Notes: generated by a model from the letters alone, not told the origin. DNA of 63,205 bases from Clostridia bacterium (GCA_029068165.1 JAIEDA010000013.1:1-63205); one strand, 5' to 3'; shown: positions 26,517-36,895, counted from the stretch's first letter. Numbers and translations are program-made.

Positions 26517-26990
26517 ATGTCGAAAATAACCGATAGCGTAACCGCAACGGTCGAGCCTATCATTGAAAATTTGGGAATGGAACTTGTTAACGTGGAGTTT
26601 AAGAAACTCTACGGACAGGACACTTTAACCGTTTATATCGACAAGGTCGGAGGAATAAGCCTTGACGATTGCGAAATAATACACAACGCGATAGACGGGG
26701 TTTTGGACGAACTTGATCCCACTTGCGGAGCGCCGTACAATCTCAACGTATCGTCGCCCGGTATCGATAGACCGCTTAAGACGGCGAAAGATTTCAATAG
26801 AAAGATGGGACTTGAAATGGAAGTTTCGCTGTACAAACCTCTTGCGGAAACCGATAAAAAGAAGAAGTTCAACGCCGTATTGATCGGCTACGACGAAGAA
26901 AACTCGATTATAGAACTGAAATACAAAACTAAAAATATAAAACTTAATATCAAAGATGTGGCTCTAATACACGAAGCCATAATCTTCTAG
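26517..26990 (+). CDS. rimP: Ribosome maturation factor RimP
   Basis: About 157 residues; assists 30S subunit maturation. It starts SKITDSVTATVEPI, with LGMELVNVEFKK, the YNLNVSSPGIDRPLKTAKDF signature and a C-terminal Sm-like barrel. The ATG at 26517 has GAAAGAGG upstream; a longer frame from 26484 would begin inside the leader hairpin and is rejected. It is first in the operon with nusA, ylxR, ylxQ, infB and rbfA. Confidence 0.95.
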   Translation: MSKITDSVTATVEPIIENLGMELVNVEFKKLYGQDTLTVYIDKVGGISLDDCEIIHNAIDGVLDELDPTCGAPYNLNVSSPGIDRPLKTAKDFNRKMGLEMEVSLYKPLAETDKKKKFNAVLIGYDEENSIIELKYKTKNIKLNIKDVALIHEAIIF

Positions 26991-27000
26991 GGAGGATAAA

Positions 27001-28071
27001 ATGATCAACAAAGATTTCTTTGCGGCGCTTGAAGCGCTCGAAAATGAGAAGAAAATCGAAAAGCAACAGTTTATTGAGTCGCTCGAAGCAGGACTTGCCA
27101 TCGCTTACAAAAAAGAAAGCGGCGAGGCTAGACCCGTTATGGTAGTGCTCAATCCGCTTCGTTCGGAGATTAAGATATACGCTTATAAGACGGTAGTTGA
27201 AGAAGTTCTCGACCCCGAAAAAGAGATTTCTCTCGAAGACGCTAAGAAAATCAAAAACGCTTACAAAGTCGGCGACTTAGTCAAAGAAGAAGTTACGCCC
27301 AAGACTTTCAGCCGTATCGCGGCGCAAACCGCTAAGCAAGTCATTATGCAAAGAAACAATGAGATCGTCAAGGAACTCGTTAAAGACGAGATGAACAACA
27401 AGGAAGGCGAAATCGTAAAAGGTATCGTTAGAAGAGTAGAAAACGATACCGTATATCTCGAAATGGCAGGAACTCAGCTTGAAGGAGTTATGCTCCCGTC
27501 CGAACAAATCAAGGGCGAGAAATACAACGTGAACGACGTCATCAACGTATTCGTTAAGAACGTACGCACGACGGTTAGAGGCACTACTCAAGTTATGGTA
27601 TCAAGAGCTAGCAACGGCTTCGTAAGAAAGCTCTTTGAAATGGAAGTTCCCGAAATCAAAGCCAACCTCGTAAACATCAAGAGAATAGTTAGAGAGCCGG
27701 GCTATAGAACCAAGATGGCAGTTTACGCCGAAGACTCTTCTATCGACGCGGTAGGAAGCTGTATCGGTCAAAAGGGTATGCGTATCAACAGCGTAGTTCA
27801 AGAACTTGGCGGAGAAAAGATTGATATTATAGGCTATTCTCAAGATATGGGCGAATATATCTCTAGAGCGCTTTCGCCGGCGAAAGTCATCGCAGTTATG
27901 CTAAAGCCTGAAGAAAAGAGCGCAAGAGCGATAGTTGAGGACGACAAGCTGTCGTTGGCTATAGGTAAGTCGGGACAAAACGTAAGACTTGCGGCTAAAC
28001 TTACCGAATGGAAAATCGACGTCAAACCTTATTCGTCGATAGCAAACGAGTCGGGCGATATCGAAGTATAA
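27001..28071 (+). CDS. nusA: Transcription termination/antitermination factor NusA
   Basis: 356 residues. The N-terminal RNA polymerase-binding domain spans about 1-125 (FFAALEALENEKKIEKQQF), then an S1 domain near 135-200 (VKGIVRRVENDTVYLEM), and two KH domains (VKNIKRIVREPGYRTKMAVY-like, DAVGSCIGQKGMRINSVVQE, LAIGKSGQNVRLAAKLT). It lacks the acidic repeats of the enterobacterial form, which is normal for Firmicutes. GGGAGGA precedes the ATG. Confidence 0.97.
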   Translation: MINKDFFAALEALENEKKIEKQQFIESLEAGLAIAYKKESGEARPVMVVLNPLRSEIKIYAYKTVVEEVLDPEKEISLEDAKKIKNAYKVGDLVKEEVTPKTFSRIAAQTAKQVIMQRNNEIVKELVKDEMNNKEGEIVKGIVRRVENDTVYLEMAGTQLEGVMLPSEQIKGEKYNVNDVINVFVKNVRTTVRGTTQVMVSRASNGFVRKLFEMEVPEIKANLVNIKRIVREPGYRTKMAVYAEDSSIDAVGSCIGQKGMRINSVVQELGGEKIDIIGYSQDMGEYISRALSPAKVIAVMLKPEEKSARAIVEDDKLSLAIGKSGQNVRLAAKLTEWKIDVKPYSSIANESGDIEV

Positions 28072-28083
28072 TAATTCAGCGAT

Positions 28084-28350
28084 ATGAAGAAGCCGCCCGT
28101 AAGAATGTGTATCGCGTGCCGAAGCGCGTACGAAAAAAAGCAAATGCTTAGAATCGTAAAAGACAAAGAGGGAAATATATCTTTGGATTTTACTTGGAAA
28201 AAAGCAGGAAGAGGAGCGTATATATGCGACAACGTCGCTTGCGTAGAAAAATGCATAAAACATAAGCTTCTCAACAAAGCGTTCGAGCAAGAAATAAGCG
28301 TAGAGGTCTACGATGCAATTAAAAAGCAATATTCCGATAAGCAAGATTGA
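28084..28350 (+). CDS. ylxR: YlxR family RNA-binding protein
   Basis: 88 residues. The conserved RMCIACRSAYEKKQMLRIVK and GRGAYICDN blocks mark the YlxR family; the B. subtilis member has been described as an RNase P modulator. It sits between nusA and ylxQ as in nearly all Firmicutes. No clear ribosome-binding site precedes the ATG, only 12 nt after the nusA stop, so translation is probably coupled. Its 3' end overlaps the ylxQ start by 38 bases. Confidence 0.9.
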   Translation: MKKPPVRMCIACRSAYEKKQMLRIVKDKEGNISLDFTWKKAGRGAYICDNVACVEKCIKHKLLNKAFEQEISVEVYDAIKKQYSDKQD

Positions 28351-28627
28351 TTGCTATATCAACTTTGCCGTCAAAGCGGGAAAAGTCGTATGGGGAGTAG
28401 ACAACTTGGAAAGAGCTAAGAGAGCTCCCGCCGTCACGCTTTACGACGAAACGCTCGGCGCAAGCAGTAGGAAACAACTTGAAAAATACTGCAATGAAAA
28501 AAAGGTGAAGTCGTTGGCTTTGCCGAAAGATTATCTAAACGTAGTACTCAAGAGAGAGAACGTAAAAGTTATATCGATTTCCGACGTATCTCTCGCTAGC
28601 GCGATACTTGCGTATTGCGAAGAATAA
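28313..28627 (+). CDS. ylxQ: YlxQ, L7Ae-like RNA-binding protein
   Basis: 104 residues of the ribosomal L7Ae/L30e/S12e fold. It has KIDCYINFAVKAGKVVWGVD, VTLYDETLGASSRKQLEKYC and ISISDVSLASAILAY. It may bind kink-turn RNA, as relatives do. The start at 28313 gives a 38-base overlap with ylxR, longer than usual; a start a few codons further down without ATG is possible. The position between ylxR and infB is conserved. Confidence 0.88.
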   Translation: MQLKSNIPISKIDCYINFAVKAGKVVWGVDNLERAKRAPAVTLYDETLGASSRKQLEKYCNEKKVKSLALPKDYLNVVLKRENVKVISISDVSLASAILAYCEE

Positions 28628-28641
28628 ACGGAGGTGTTTTT

Positions 28642-31119
28642 GTGAGCAACAACGAAAACAAGAATGAACAATTTAAAAGTTTGAAAGAGATTGAGGCGTT
28701 TATAAAAGACGTGTCAAAGCCTTTCGTTAGCGAAATTTCTTTAGCTAAGAGCAAGATTAAAGAACTTTACGAAAAAGTAAACGCTCTCAAGCAAGAGAGT
28801 ATTCAACAGTCTTTGGCTATGGAAGAGGAAGTCGAACTTGACGTAGTATCTCAACCCGCCGAGAAAGTAGAGGATTCGTCCGCAGTAGAAACTGCCGAGC
28901 GCGCGACCGCTCCCGCCGCTCCTGAAGAAAAGCCAGTTCAAAGCGAGCCGGCGAAGTCGCAAACGACTTATATAAATCCCGATATGATTAGACGGCAAAA
29001 CGGCGCCAACGATAGACGTCCGCCGTTTGATAAAAACAAGAACGGTAATACGCTCAACAACAGAACGGGCGCGCCGCAAAAGCCGTTTACTCAAATGAAA
29101 GGTAAAGCGGAGGTAGTTGCGCCTGCGCCTAATTCCAATTTTAAGAACAACGATTTGAAAAAGAAGAAAGATACCAAATCCACTTTTTCAAAGGACGAAA
29201 ACAAAAAGGGTATGAACAAGAGAGACTTGTTCAAAAAAGGCTACGCTTACGACGCTACTAGAGAAGATGACAGCGATACCGCAAGATACGTAAAAGTCAA
29301 GAAGTCCAAAAAAGAAAGCAACGCTCCTCAATATATAAAGATAGAGCACGCCGTACTCACGAGCGAAAATATACCTATCAAAGTCTTCAGCGAAAAAATA
29401 GGTAAATCGGCGACCGAAATAGTCAAGAAGCTCTTCGATATGGGCAAATTTGCAACGATAAACGACGTAATCAGCTTTGAAGAAGCGGAGCTTGTAGCGG
29501 TAGATTACGATATCACGCTCGAACTCAAAGTGGATAAGACCGCCGAAGATAGACTTAAAGATATTATTGATACTCAGCAAGTTGACGTTACGAAACTCGT
29601 TAAAAGACCTCCTATCGTCACGATAATGGGTCACGTCGACCACGGTAAGACTTCGCTTTTGGACTATATACGTAAGTCCAACGTAGTAATGAGCGAGGCG
29701 GGCGGAATTACGCAGCATATCGGCGCGTACACGATAGACCTCAACGGCGAGAAAATAACTTTCCTCGATACCCCCGGACACGAAGCGTTTACCGCTATGA
29801 GAAGAAGAGGCGCGAACGTAACGGATATTGCGATTATAGTAGTCGCCGCCGACGACGGCATAATGCCGCAAACGGTCGAGGCTATCAATCACGCTAAGGA
29901 AGCGGGAGTTTCTATCGTAGTCGCAGTAAACAAAATCGATAAGACTGACGGCAATCTTGATAAGATTAAGCAACAGCTTACTAATTACGACTTGCTTGCC
30001 GAAGATTGGGGCGGCGATATAATGGTATGTCCTGTCAGCGCAAAGACTGGTCAAGGCGTAAAAGAGCTACTTGAAAACGTGCTTTTAGTTGCTGAAGTTA
30101 TGGAATTGAAAGCCAACAAGAAGTGTCCCGCAACCGGCTCGATTATCGAAGCAAGTCTTGATAAGGGCAAAGGTCCGGTAGCGACTATTCTTGTTCAAAA
30201 CGGTACTTTGAAAGTATCCGACTATATCGTAGCGGGTACTGCTATTGGCAAGATTAGAGATATGACCGATTACACCGGAAAAAGAGTAAAAGAAGCTTAT
30301 CCGTCTTACGCGGTACAAGTACAAGGTTTTTCCGAAGTGCCTAAGGCGGGCGATATAATGGTAGTTGTAAAAGACGAAAAGCTCGCTAAGAAAGTAGCGC
30401 AAGAAAGAGCCGATAAAGAAAGAGCGGAAATGCAAATGAGCAGTAACGCAAGAAGTTTGGACGAAATGTTCAAAAACGCGCAGTCTTCCGACGTCAAAGT
30501 GCTGACTTTGATAATCAAAGGCGACGTTCAAGGTTCAGTCGAAGCAGTCAAGCAGTCATTGCTCAAACTCAATGACGATATGAAAGAGGATAACGTTAAG
30601 ATTAATATTATCCACAGCGCGGTCGGTGCTATCAACGAATCGGACGTTATGCTCGCTGACACCGCAAACAACGCCGTCATAATCGCATTCAACGTAAAAG
30701 CCGAGGCGAAAGCGCAAGCTCTAGCTGAAAGAAGCGGCATTGATATCAAGCATTACAGCATTATATACGATACTATAAACGACGTCGAAAAAGCGCTGAA
30801 AGGTATGCTTGATCCTGTATATAAAGAAGTTATTATCGGTCACGCCGAAGTTAGAGCTACGTTTAAGATTACCAACGTAGGCACTATTGCAGGTAGCTAC
30901 GTAACCGACGGAAAGGTCGCTAGAAATTCTAAGGTTAGGCTTGTTAGAGATAACATTATCGTTTACGAGGGCGTTTTGAGCTCCTTGAAGAGAGAAAAGG
31001 ACGACGCTAAAGAAGTAGCGGCAGGCTATGAATGCGGTATAGGTTTGGAGAAGTACAACGACGTGAAAATTGGCGACGTAATCGAAAGCTATATTTTGGA
31101 GCAAATATCTAATGAGTAG
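28642..31119 (+). CDS. infB: Translation initiation factor IF-2
   Basis: About 825 residues. The first 200 are low-complexity and charged, typical of IF-2. An IF2_N domain follows ([20 protein letters not shown]), then the GTPase with G1 [11 protein letters not shown]3 DTPGHEAF, G4 NKID and G5 SAKTGQG, two beta-barrel domains and the fMet-tRNA-binding C-domain. I chose the GTG at 28642 because GGAGGTG lies just before it; the frame is open further upstream but overlaps ylxQ. The last 8 bases overlap rbfA. Confidence 0.96.
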   Translation: MSNNENKNEQFKSLKEIEAFIKDVSKPFVSEISLAKSKIKELYEKVNALKQESIQQSLAMEEEVELDVVSQPAEKVEDSSAVETAERATAPAAPEEKPVQSEPAKSQTTYINPDMIRRQNGANDRRPPFDKNKNGNTLNNRTGAPQKPFTQMKGKAEVVAPAPNSNFKNNDLKKKKDTKSTFSKDENKKGMNKRDLFKKGYAYDATREDDSDTARYVKVKKSKKESNAPQYIKIEHAVLTSENIPIKVFSEKIGKSATEIVKKLFDMGKFATINDVISFEEAELVAVDYDITLELKVDKTAEDRLKDIIDTQQVDVTKLVKRPPIVTIMGHVDHGKTSLLDYIRKSNVVMSEAGGITQHIGAYTIDLNGEKITFLDTPGHEAFTAMRRRGANVTDIAIIVVAADDGIMPQTVEAINHAKEAGVSIVVAVNKIDKTDGNLDKIKQQLTNYDLLAEDWGGDIMVCPVSAKTGQGVKELLENVLLVAEVMELKANKKCPATGSIIEASLDKGKGPVATILVQNGTLKVSDYIVAGTAIGKIRDMTDYTGKRVKEAYPSYAVQVQGFSEVPKAGDIMVVVKDEKLAKKVAQERADKERAEMQMSSNARSLDEMFKNAQSSDVKVLTLIIKGDVQGSVEAVKQSLLKLNDDMKEDNVKINIIHSAVGAINESDVMLADTANNAVIIAFNVKAEAKAQALAERSGIDIKHYSIIYDTINDVEKALKGMLDPVYKEVIIGHAEVRATFKITNVGTIAGSYVTDGKVARNSKVRLVRDNIIVYEGVLSSLKREKDDAKEVAAGYECGIGLEKYNDVKIGDVIESYILEQISNE

Positions 31120-31474
31120 AATTGAGAGAATAAACGCCGAACTCAAAAAACAGCTGTCAGTAATTTTACGCGACGGAATAAAAGATCCAAGAGTTGCGGG
31201 CAAGATAATTTGCGTGACCGACGCTCAAGTCGATAGAGATTTGACTTTGGCTCAAATATACGTAAGCGTACTCGGCGGAGAGAACGACGAGAAGTCTATT
31301 CTAGACGGGCTCAACAGCGCGGAAGGGTACATTAAGTCGGAACTCAAGTCTAAGATCAAACTTCGCAATATGCCCGCGCTGAGATTTTTATACGACGACA
31401 GCATAAGTTACGGAAGAAAGATTTCCAAAATTTTGGACGACCTCAATTCTTCCGAAAACAAACAAGGTGAATAA
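31112..31474 (+). CDS. rbfA: Ribosome-binding factor A
   Basis: 120 residues; a KH-fold 16S rRNA maturation factor needed for late 30S assembly. It starts [18 protein letters not shown] and has KIICVTDAQVDRDLTLAQIY and LRFLYDDSISYGRKISKIL, the family signature. It overlaps infB by 8 nt and nrnA by one base, so the three genes are coupled. Confidence 0.95.
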   Translation: MSRIERINAELKKQLSVILRDGIKDPRVAGKIICVTDAQVDRDLTLAQIYVSVLGGENDEKSILDGLNSAEGYIKSELKSKIKLRNMPALRFLYDDSISYGRKISKILDDLNSSENKQGE

Positions 31475-32439
31475 TGTACGAAGATTTTATTAAAGCCGTT
31501 GATTCAAGCAGCACTATTGCGATTATCTCCCATATCAATCCCGACGGAGATACTTGCGGTAGCGCTCTTGCGCTATTTAGGGCGTTGAGTTTGTACTCAA
31601 AGGATAAAAATATATATCTTTTGTGCGACGGCAATATTAAAGGTAATTTGACTACGCTCAAGGGAAGCGAATTTTACAACCAAGCCGAACCTGATAAGGT
31701 TGAGCTAGCTATAGCTTGCGACTGCGCGGATATGGATAGACTGGGAAAATTTACGTCGTTGTTCAATCGTGCAAAGATATCGGTAGATATTGACCACCAC
31801 AAGACCAACGATAGATACGGCAAAATCAATATTATTGAAGCGGGAGTAAGCGCTACTTGCGAAGTGATGTACAAAGTTTTGAAAGCGTTGGACAAGCGTA
31901 AACCTTGTTTTGACGACGACGTCGCGAAATTGTTATACAGCGGATTAGTCACCGACAGCGGCGGTTTCAGCTATTCCAACGTGTCTACTCAAACGCATTT
32001 GATCGCTTCGGAATTGATTAAGTATGACTTCAAGGCGAGCGAAGTTTGCGAACGTTTTCTTAAAAAAGTTTCTATGAACAAATTTTTGCTTAGGATGCGA
32101 GTTCTTTCCAAGGCTAAGTTTTTTGAAAACGGCAAAATCGGAATGATAATCTTCACGCAAGAAGATTTCGCCGCCACGGGAACAACCGTCGAGAGCACCG
32201 AGGGCGCTATAAACTACGTGCGGGATATCGACGGAGTCGAGATCGCTGTGTCCATAACTCAAATGCCGCAAGACAACAATTACAAAGTCAGCGTACGCAC
32301 TTCCGACAATTACGACGCGTCTAGAATTACTATGCAATTTGGCGGAGGCGGGCACAAGAACGCTGCGGGTTGCAGGGTGTCGGGATTTTTTGAGGACGTA
32401 AAGGACAAGGTACTCAAAGCCTGCGTTGACGAACTATGA
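31474..32439 (+). CDS. nrnA: NrnA-type DHH phosphoesterase (oligoribonuclease / pAp phosphatase)
   Basis: 321 residues of the DHH/DHHA1 family. Metal-binding motifs are SHINPDGDTCGS, CDCADMDRL and DIDHHKTND, and the C-terminal DHHA1 domain ends with the substrate loop GGGGHKNAAGC. Family members degrade nano-RNA from the ends and hydrolyse 3'-phosphoadenosine 5'-phosphate. The gene lies between rbfA and truB in many Firmicutes, and overlaps both neighbours by a few bases. Confidence 0.93.
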   Translation: MYEDFIKAVDSSSTIAIISHINPDGDTCGSALALFRALSLYSKDKNIYLLCDGNIKGNLTTLKGSEFYNQAEPDKVELAIACDCADMDRLGKFTSLFNRAKISVDIDHHKTNDRYGKINIIEAGVSATCEVMYKVLKALDKRKPCFDDDVAKLLYSGLVTDSGGFSYSNVSTQTHLIASELIKYDFKASEVCERFLKKVSMNKFLLRMRVLSKAKFFENGKIGMIIFTQEDFAATGTTVESTEGAINYVRDIDGVEIAVSITQMPQDNNYKVSVRTSDNYDASRITMQFGGGGHKNAAGCRVSGFFEDVKDKVLKACVDEL

Positions 32440-33320
32440 GCAGCGGTTTCGTCATAATAAACAAACCGTCGGGTATGTCGTCTAGCGACGTAGTAATCAA
32501 GTGTCGCAACGCATATTCCAAGGCAATCGGTAAAAAAATCAAATGCGGACACATGGGCACGCTTGATCCTATGGCAAGCGGCATTTTGATCGTAGCGTTC
32601 GGCAACGCCACTAGATTGTTTGACTTTACGCTGAAAAAGCGCAAGACTTACGTCGCAAAATTTCAATTCGGCGAAGAGCGCGATACTTTGGACGCGTGCG
32701 GAGAAGTGACTAAAACTTGCGCTTTGCCTGAATTTCAAAGCGTTGTCGATTACTTGCCCAACTTTATAGGCAAGATCGACCAAGTACCGCCAAAATACAG
32801 CGCCGTGAACGTAAACGGCAAAAGAGCTTACGACCTAGCTCGCAAGGGAAAGGACTTTGAAATTGCCGCTAAGCAAGTGGAAATTAAAGATATTAAAGTC
32901 CTTGACAAAACTTTAGACGGAGAACTTTGTAAGGATCTAACGCTTTCAATAATATGCGGCGGCGGAACGTATATACGAAGTATTTGCCGCGATTTGGCAA
33001 ATGGCGTAGGCAGCGCCGCGTATATGTCGGCTCTTACGCGAACTGAAAGCGTAGGGTTTGAGTTGGAGCGCGACGCGGTCGAATTGCAAGACTTCTTAAT
33101 CGCTCCTATGAATTACGTACGCAGCGTAAAAGCGCTTACGGATAGCTTAATGCAATCTGTTACTTTAAGCGAAAGCGAGTACTTTAAGATACGCAACGGA
33201 CAAAGCGTTGTGATTGACGTGAAAGACGGAAATTACGGCGCGATTTATATGGACGAAACGTCGTTTATTTTAGACGTTAAAAATAAAATCGCTAAATCAG
33301 TTTGTTTTTTGGAAAGTTGA
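32436..33320 (+). CDS. truB: tRNA pseudouridine(55) synthase TruB
   Basis: 294 residues. It begins SSGFVIINKPSGMSSSDVV; the catalytic aspartate lies in GHMGTLDPMASGIL; KRKTYVAKFQFG and CGGGTYIRSICRDLA are also conserved. It makes the T-loop pseudouridine of tRNAs. The C-terminal PUA-like part is present. It overlaps nrnA by 4 nt (ATGA) and precedes ribF by 3 nt. Confidence 0.96.
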   Translation: MSSGFVIINKPSGMSSSDVVIKCRNAYSKAIGKKIKCGHMGTLDPMASGILIVAFGNATRLFDFTLKKRKTYVAKFQFGEERDTLDACGEVTKTCALPEFQSVVDYLPNFIGKIDQVPPKYSAVNVNGKRAYDLARKGKDFEIAAKQVEIKDIKVLDKTLDGELCKDLTLSIICGGGTYIRSICRDLANGVGSAAYMSALTRTESVGFELERDAVELQDFLIAPMNYVRSVKALTDSLMQSVTLSESEYFKIRNGQSVVIDVKDGNYGAIYMDETSFILDVKNKIAKSVCFLES

Positions 33321-33323
33321 GAA

Positions 33324-34247
33324 ATGGGTAGATGGAAAGGAATAGAAACACTCAATTTCTTTGATAAAAGCGGCAAAGAAATAGTTTTGGCGCTGGGTTT
33401 TTTTGACTGTTTGCATATAGGTCATATCAAACTGATAGAGGCAAGCAAACTGATGGCTTTCAAAAAGTCGTGCAATAGCGGAGTATTTACCTTTTCAAAC
33501 TCGCCGTTTGAGGTGTTGGGAAAGAGCGAAAAACAAATACTCAATTTTGAAGAACGTCTTTTTAAGCTAAACGCCCTTCAAGTTGATTACTGCATTAAAG
33601 CGGAGTTTAGCCGAGAGTTTTCTCAGCTTTCGCCCATTGAGTTTTTAGATACTATTCTAAATAATTTTAAAGTCAAAGGAATAGTTGTCGGAAGCGACTA
33701 TACTTTCGGAGCGAAAGGCTCAGGGAATATAGACGTACTCGCAAAGTGGTGTTTGGACAACAAAATAGAGCTTCGCGTAGTAGATTTCGCCAAAGACGAA
33801 GGCAGGAAAATTTCTTCCACTCAAATAAGAGAGTTATTGCAATCGGGGGATTTAGCTAAGGCAAACGCATATCTTACGCAGCCGTATTTTGTAATCGGCG
33901 AAGTCGAACACGGACATAAACGCGGCTCAAATATAGGTTTTGCAACGGCAAACGTGAATTATCCTGACGATAAAGTAAAACTCAAAGCCGGCGTATACTA
34001 TACGCGAGTTTTGTTGGACGGAGTATGGTTGAAAGCCGTAACTAACGTGGGAGAACACCCGACGTTCGACGACGGAAATTTCAATATAGAAAGCCATATT
34101 CTATGTTATAATAAAGACATATACGGCAAGAAAATCATAGTTAAATTCTTAGAAAAAATTCGTGAGATTAAGAAATTTAACTCTAAAGAAGAACTTGCAA
34201 AACAAATAACCAAAGATATAGAATTTGCCCTTGAGAGCAAATTGTGA
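33324..34247 (+). CDS. ribF: Bifunctional riboflavin kinase / FAD synthetase
   Basis: 307 residues. The N-terminal nucleotidyltransferase half has LALGFFDCLHIGHIKLIEAS (the usual FDG-HLGH pattern with Cys instead of Gly), VVGSDYTFGAKGSG and KISSTQIRELLQ. The C-terminal riboflavin kinase half has GEVEHGHKRGSNIGFATANV (usually G...GR..G.PTAN) and AVTNVGEHPTF. Both halves appear complete. It is coupled to truB. The usual next gene rpsO is not here; an endonuclease IV-like gene follows. Confidence 0.93.
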   Translation: MGRWKGIETLNFFDKSGKEIVLALGFFDCLHIGHIKLIEASKLMAFKKSCNSGVFTFSNSPFEVLGKSEKQILNFEERLFKLNALQVDYCIKAEFSREFSQLSPIEFLDTILNNFKVKGIVVGSDYTFGAKGSGNIDVLAKWCLDNKIELRVVDFAKDEGRKISSTQIRELLQSGDLAKANAYLTQPYFVIGEVEHGHKRGSNIGFATANVNYPDDKVKLKAGVYYTRVLLDGVWLKAVTNVGEHPTFDDGNFNIESHILCYNKDIYGKKIIVKFLEKIREIKKFNSKEELAKQITKDIEFALESKL

Positions 34248-34255
34248 GGTATAAT

Positions 34256-35110
34256 ATGATAAAATTCGGACCAAGCGGACTTTGCGAGCAATTTGCTCAA
34301 AGCGGAATGTCGCATACTATCGAAGCTGCGGCGTGGCTAAAAGAGAGGGGGCTAGATTGCTTCGAGTATTCCTTTGGTAGAGGCGTGCAAATCAAACCGC
34401 AAACGGCCAATCAAATCGGCAAGGAGTTCTTCAATAAAGGAATTGAAATAAGCGTTCACGCGCCGTATTTTATAAATTTAGCGACTAAAGAAGAGGATAA
34501 AGCGAACAACAACCATAGGTATATTCTCGATTCTTTGAGCGCTCTAAAAGAATTTGGCGGCAAACGGTGCGTATTCCATCCCGGAAGTCCGCTCAAGGCG
34601 TCAAGAGCCGAAGCTATGAAAACGTTGCTGAATAGATTTGAAATAGTACTAAAACTCAAAGAAGAAAACGGATTCGGGGAGCTGTTGCTTTGTCCCGAAA
34701 CTATGGGCAAGAAAGCGCAACTAGGCGACTTGGACGAAATTATAGAGATGTGCAAAATGGGCGATAATAATATCGTGCCTTGCATAGACTTCGGTCATCT
34801 AAATAGCCGCGATCAAGGAATATATTTCACTAGCGACGATTACAAACGTACGATAGATAAGCTGCTCGAAGAATTGGGCGAGAGCAAAGTTGATAGAATG
34901 CACGTGCATTTTTCAAAGATACAGTATACGGCAAACGGCGAATTACGTCACCTCACGTTTGACGATGAAGTTTACGGACCGCCGTATCAACCGCTTATGG
35001 AAGTATTCTACGAGTACAAGCTCAATCCGTATATCGTATGCGAATCGGCAGGAACTCAAACGCGTGACGCGCTTGCTATGAAAACGTACTACGATTCTTT
35101 GAAAAAATAA
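34256..35110 (+). CDS. Endonuclease IV-like TIM-barrel protein
   Basis: About 284 residues of the AP endonuclease family 2 (Nfo-like) xylose-isomerase-type barrel. Candidate zinc ligands are visible: His in ISVHAPYFINL, His in CVFHPGS, Glu in LCPETMGKK, Asp/His in CIDFGHLNS, His in MHVHFSK and Glu in CESAG. The sequence departs from classical Nfo at several of these blocks, so abasic-site cleavage is likely but not certain. The ATG at 34256 follows GTGAGG; the frame can extend four codons upstream into the end of ribF. A promoter for the next gene begins shortly after the stop. Confidence 0.8.
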   Translation: MIKFGPSGLCEQFAQSGMSHTIEAAAWLKERGLDCFEYSFGRGVQIKPQTANQIGKEFFNKGIEISVHAPYFINLATKEEDKANNNHRYILDSLSALKEFGGKRCVFHPGSPLKASRAEAMKTLLNRFEIVLKLKEENGFGELLLCPETMGKKAQLGDLDEIIEMCKMGDNNIVPCIDFGHLNSRDQGIYFTSDDYKRTIDKLLEELGESKVDRMHVHFSKIQYTANGELRHLTFDDEVYGPPYQPLMEVFYEYKLNPYIVCESAGTQTRDALAMKTYYDSLKK

Positions 35111-35142
35111 ACGGCGTTTTTGAGCTATCCTAGATTTTGTAC

Positions 35143-35171
35143 TTTACATATTATTAAATTTATGGTAAAAT
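35143..35171 (+). promoter_or_regulatory. M24 peptidase promoter, leaderless geometry
   Basis: TTTACA at 35143-35148, a 17-nt spacer and TAAAAT at 35166-35171. The ATG at 35178 follows after exactly 6 nt, and there is no ribosome-binding site, so transcription should start at the start codon. Confidence 0.7.
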
Positions 35172-35177
35172 AATCGT

Positions 35178-36212
35178 ATGAACTTGTGTAGAAAACTCTT
35201 CGATATAGCAGGCGTTGACAACCTTATAGTTCTTTTGCCGTCGAATACTTTCTACCTATCGGGTTACTCGTCGACTAACTGTCAAATAATTATCACCAAA
35301 AGCAAGTCGTACTTCCTTACCGATATGAGGTACTTCTTGGAAGCGAGAGAGAAGTTGAGTGATAATTTTGAAGTAGTATGTCAAGACTTAAATAGCGGCA
35401 AAACCTTGTTAGATAGCGGAAGCGTAGGCTTTGAAGCGGATATTTCATATAGACAATATAGGGATTTGCAGGAGCTTGTCGGGGATAGAAAACTCGTTGA
35501 TATCACTGATCAAATCGCTTCGCTTAGGGATATAAAATCGCTTGATGAAATAGGAAAAATCCAGTCCGCTCAAAGGGTGACGGAGTTAGCGTTTGAGGAA
35601 GCGCTGAAGTTTATACGCTTAGGCGTAAGCGAAAGGGAATTAGCCGCTTATATTGAGTATATAATGCTTAAAAGCGGTTGCGATATAGCCTTTGAAAGTA
35701 TCGTTGCATTTGGAGAACATACCGCAAGTCCGCACGCTCACAGGAGCGATAAAAGGCTTCAGGACGGCGACTTTATCACTATGGATATAGGAGCGAAATT
35801 CGATGGTTACTGCTCAGATATGACCCGCACGGTAGGATATGGACAAATTAGTACTAAGCAAGTTGAGATCTACAACGAAGTACTTAAGGCGCAAAACTTG
35901 GCGATCGACAATATCAAATCAGGAATGAAAGGTCGCGATTGCGATAAGATTGCTAGAGATTATTTTGCCGAAAAGAAATTGGATAAGTATTTTACTCATT
36001 CGCTTGGTCACGGCGTGGGTATAGATATACACGAAGGCGTAGGCTTTACGCCAAGAGAAGAAAGAACTATTCGAGAGAATATGATAGTGACGGTAGAACC
36101 GGGACTCTATATCGAAGGCAAATTCGGCGTAAGAATAGAAGATATGGTTTTAATAACGAAAAGTTCGGTCAAAGACTTGACCAAAGCTGATAAACAACTT
36201 ATAATTTTATAA
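35178..36212 (+). CDS. M24 family aminopeptidase (Xaa-Pro peptidase)
   Basis: 344 residues. An N-terminal creatinase-like domain (1-115) precedes a pita-bread metallopeptidase domain. The five metal ligands are visible: Asp in DIGAKFDGYCSD (two Asp), His in HSLGHGVGIDIHE, Glu in VTVEPGLYIEG and Glu in VRIEDMVL. The position just before efp and the domain layout match the clostridial Xaa-Pro aminopeptidase often called PepP or YqhT. The ATG has no ribosome-binding site but lies at the predicted transcription start. efp follows after 21 nt. Confidence 0.92.
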   Translation: MNLCRKLFDIAGVDNLIVLLPSNTFYLSGYSSTNCQIIITKSKSYFLTDMRYFLEAREKLSDNFEVVCQDLNSGKTLLDSGSVGFEADISYRQYRDLQELVGDRKLVDITDQIASLRDIKSLDEIGKIQSAQRVTELAFEEALKFIRLGVSERELAAYIEYIMLKSGCDIAFESIVAFGEHTASPHAHRSDKRLQDGDFITMDIGAKFDGYCSDMTRTVGYGQISTKQVEIYNEVLKAQNLAIDNIKSGMKGRDCDKIARDYFAEKKLDKYFTHSLGHGVGIDIHEGVGFTPREERTIRENMIVTVEPGLYIEGKFGVRIEDMVLITKSSVKDLTKADKQLIIL

Positions 36213-36233
36213 AGACAAGTTCGGAGGTACTTT

Positions 36234-36800
36234 ATGGCTGATTTCGTATTAGCAGGCGATTTTAGAAAGGGAGTTACGTTTGAAATGGACGGAAAAGTAG
36301 TTACTATCGTCGATTTCTTGCACGTAAAACCAGGCAAAGGCGCGGCGTTCGTTCGCACCAAACTTAGAGACGTTATCAACGGCGGAACCGTTGAAATGAC
36401 TTTCAACCCAACGGCTAAGTTCCAAACCGCTCATATAGAGCACAAGAATATGATATATTCTTACAATGACGGCGACTTATACTACTTTATGGATCCAGTA
36501 TCTTTCGATATGTTGCCTATAAACAGCGAAAGCGTTGAGGACGCTCTCAAATACGTTATGGAAAACGGCGAAGTTACCGTATCGTTCTACAACGGCTCTC
36601 CGTTTGCAGTAGAACCGCCAAATTTCGTTGAACTTCTCATCACTCACTGCGAACCTGGCGCAAAGGGCAACACGACCCAAGGCGCAACTAAACCCGCAAC
36701 GCTAGAAACGGGTTATACCTTGCAAGTACCTTTGTTTGTCAACGAAGGCGACACTATAAGAGTAGATACCCGTACCGGAACTTATATGTCGAGAGTTTAA
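36234..36800 (+). CDS. efp: Elongation factor P
   Basis: 188 residues, three beta-barrel domains. EF-P relieves ribosome stalling at proline runs. The loop that reaches the peptidyl-transferase centre reads [15 protein letters not shown], with the modifiable lysine in PGKG. The middle has [15 protein letters not shown] and the end has [37 protein letters not shown] precedes the ATG. It is likely co-transcribed with the M24 peptidase gene and ends at the terminator at 36896. Confidence 0.97.
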   Translation: MADFVLAGDFRKGVTFEMDGKVVTIVDFLHVKPGKGAAFVRTKLRDVINGGTVEMTFNPTAKFQTAHIEHKNMIYSYNDGDLYYFMDPVSFDMLPINSESVEDALKYVMENGEVTVSFYNGSPFAVEPPNFVELLITHCEPGAKGNTTQGATKPATLETGYTLQVPLFVNEGDTIRVDTRTGTYMSRV

Positions 36801-36895
36801 TATAAGATACAGTTTAGATATTACTTGGGTTAATTTTCGTTATATCGAAAATTATCGTTGCCATTAAACAAGATAATATTTAAGTTTAGTTTGGC

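Noticed and set aside
29188..30054. A 288-codon minus-strand frame opposite infB
   Set aside because: Antisense shadow of infB; no motifs and no start signals.
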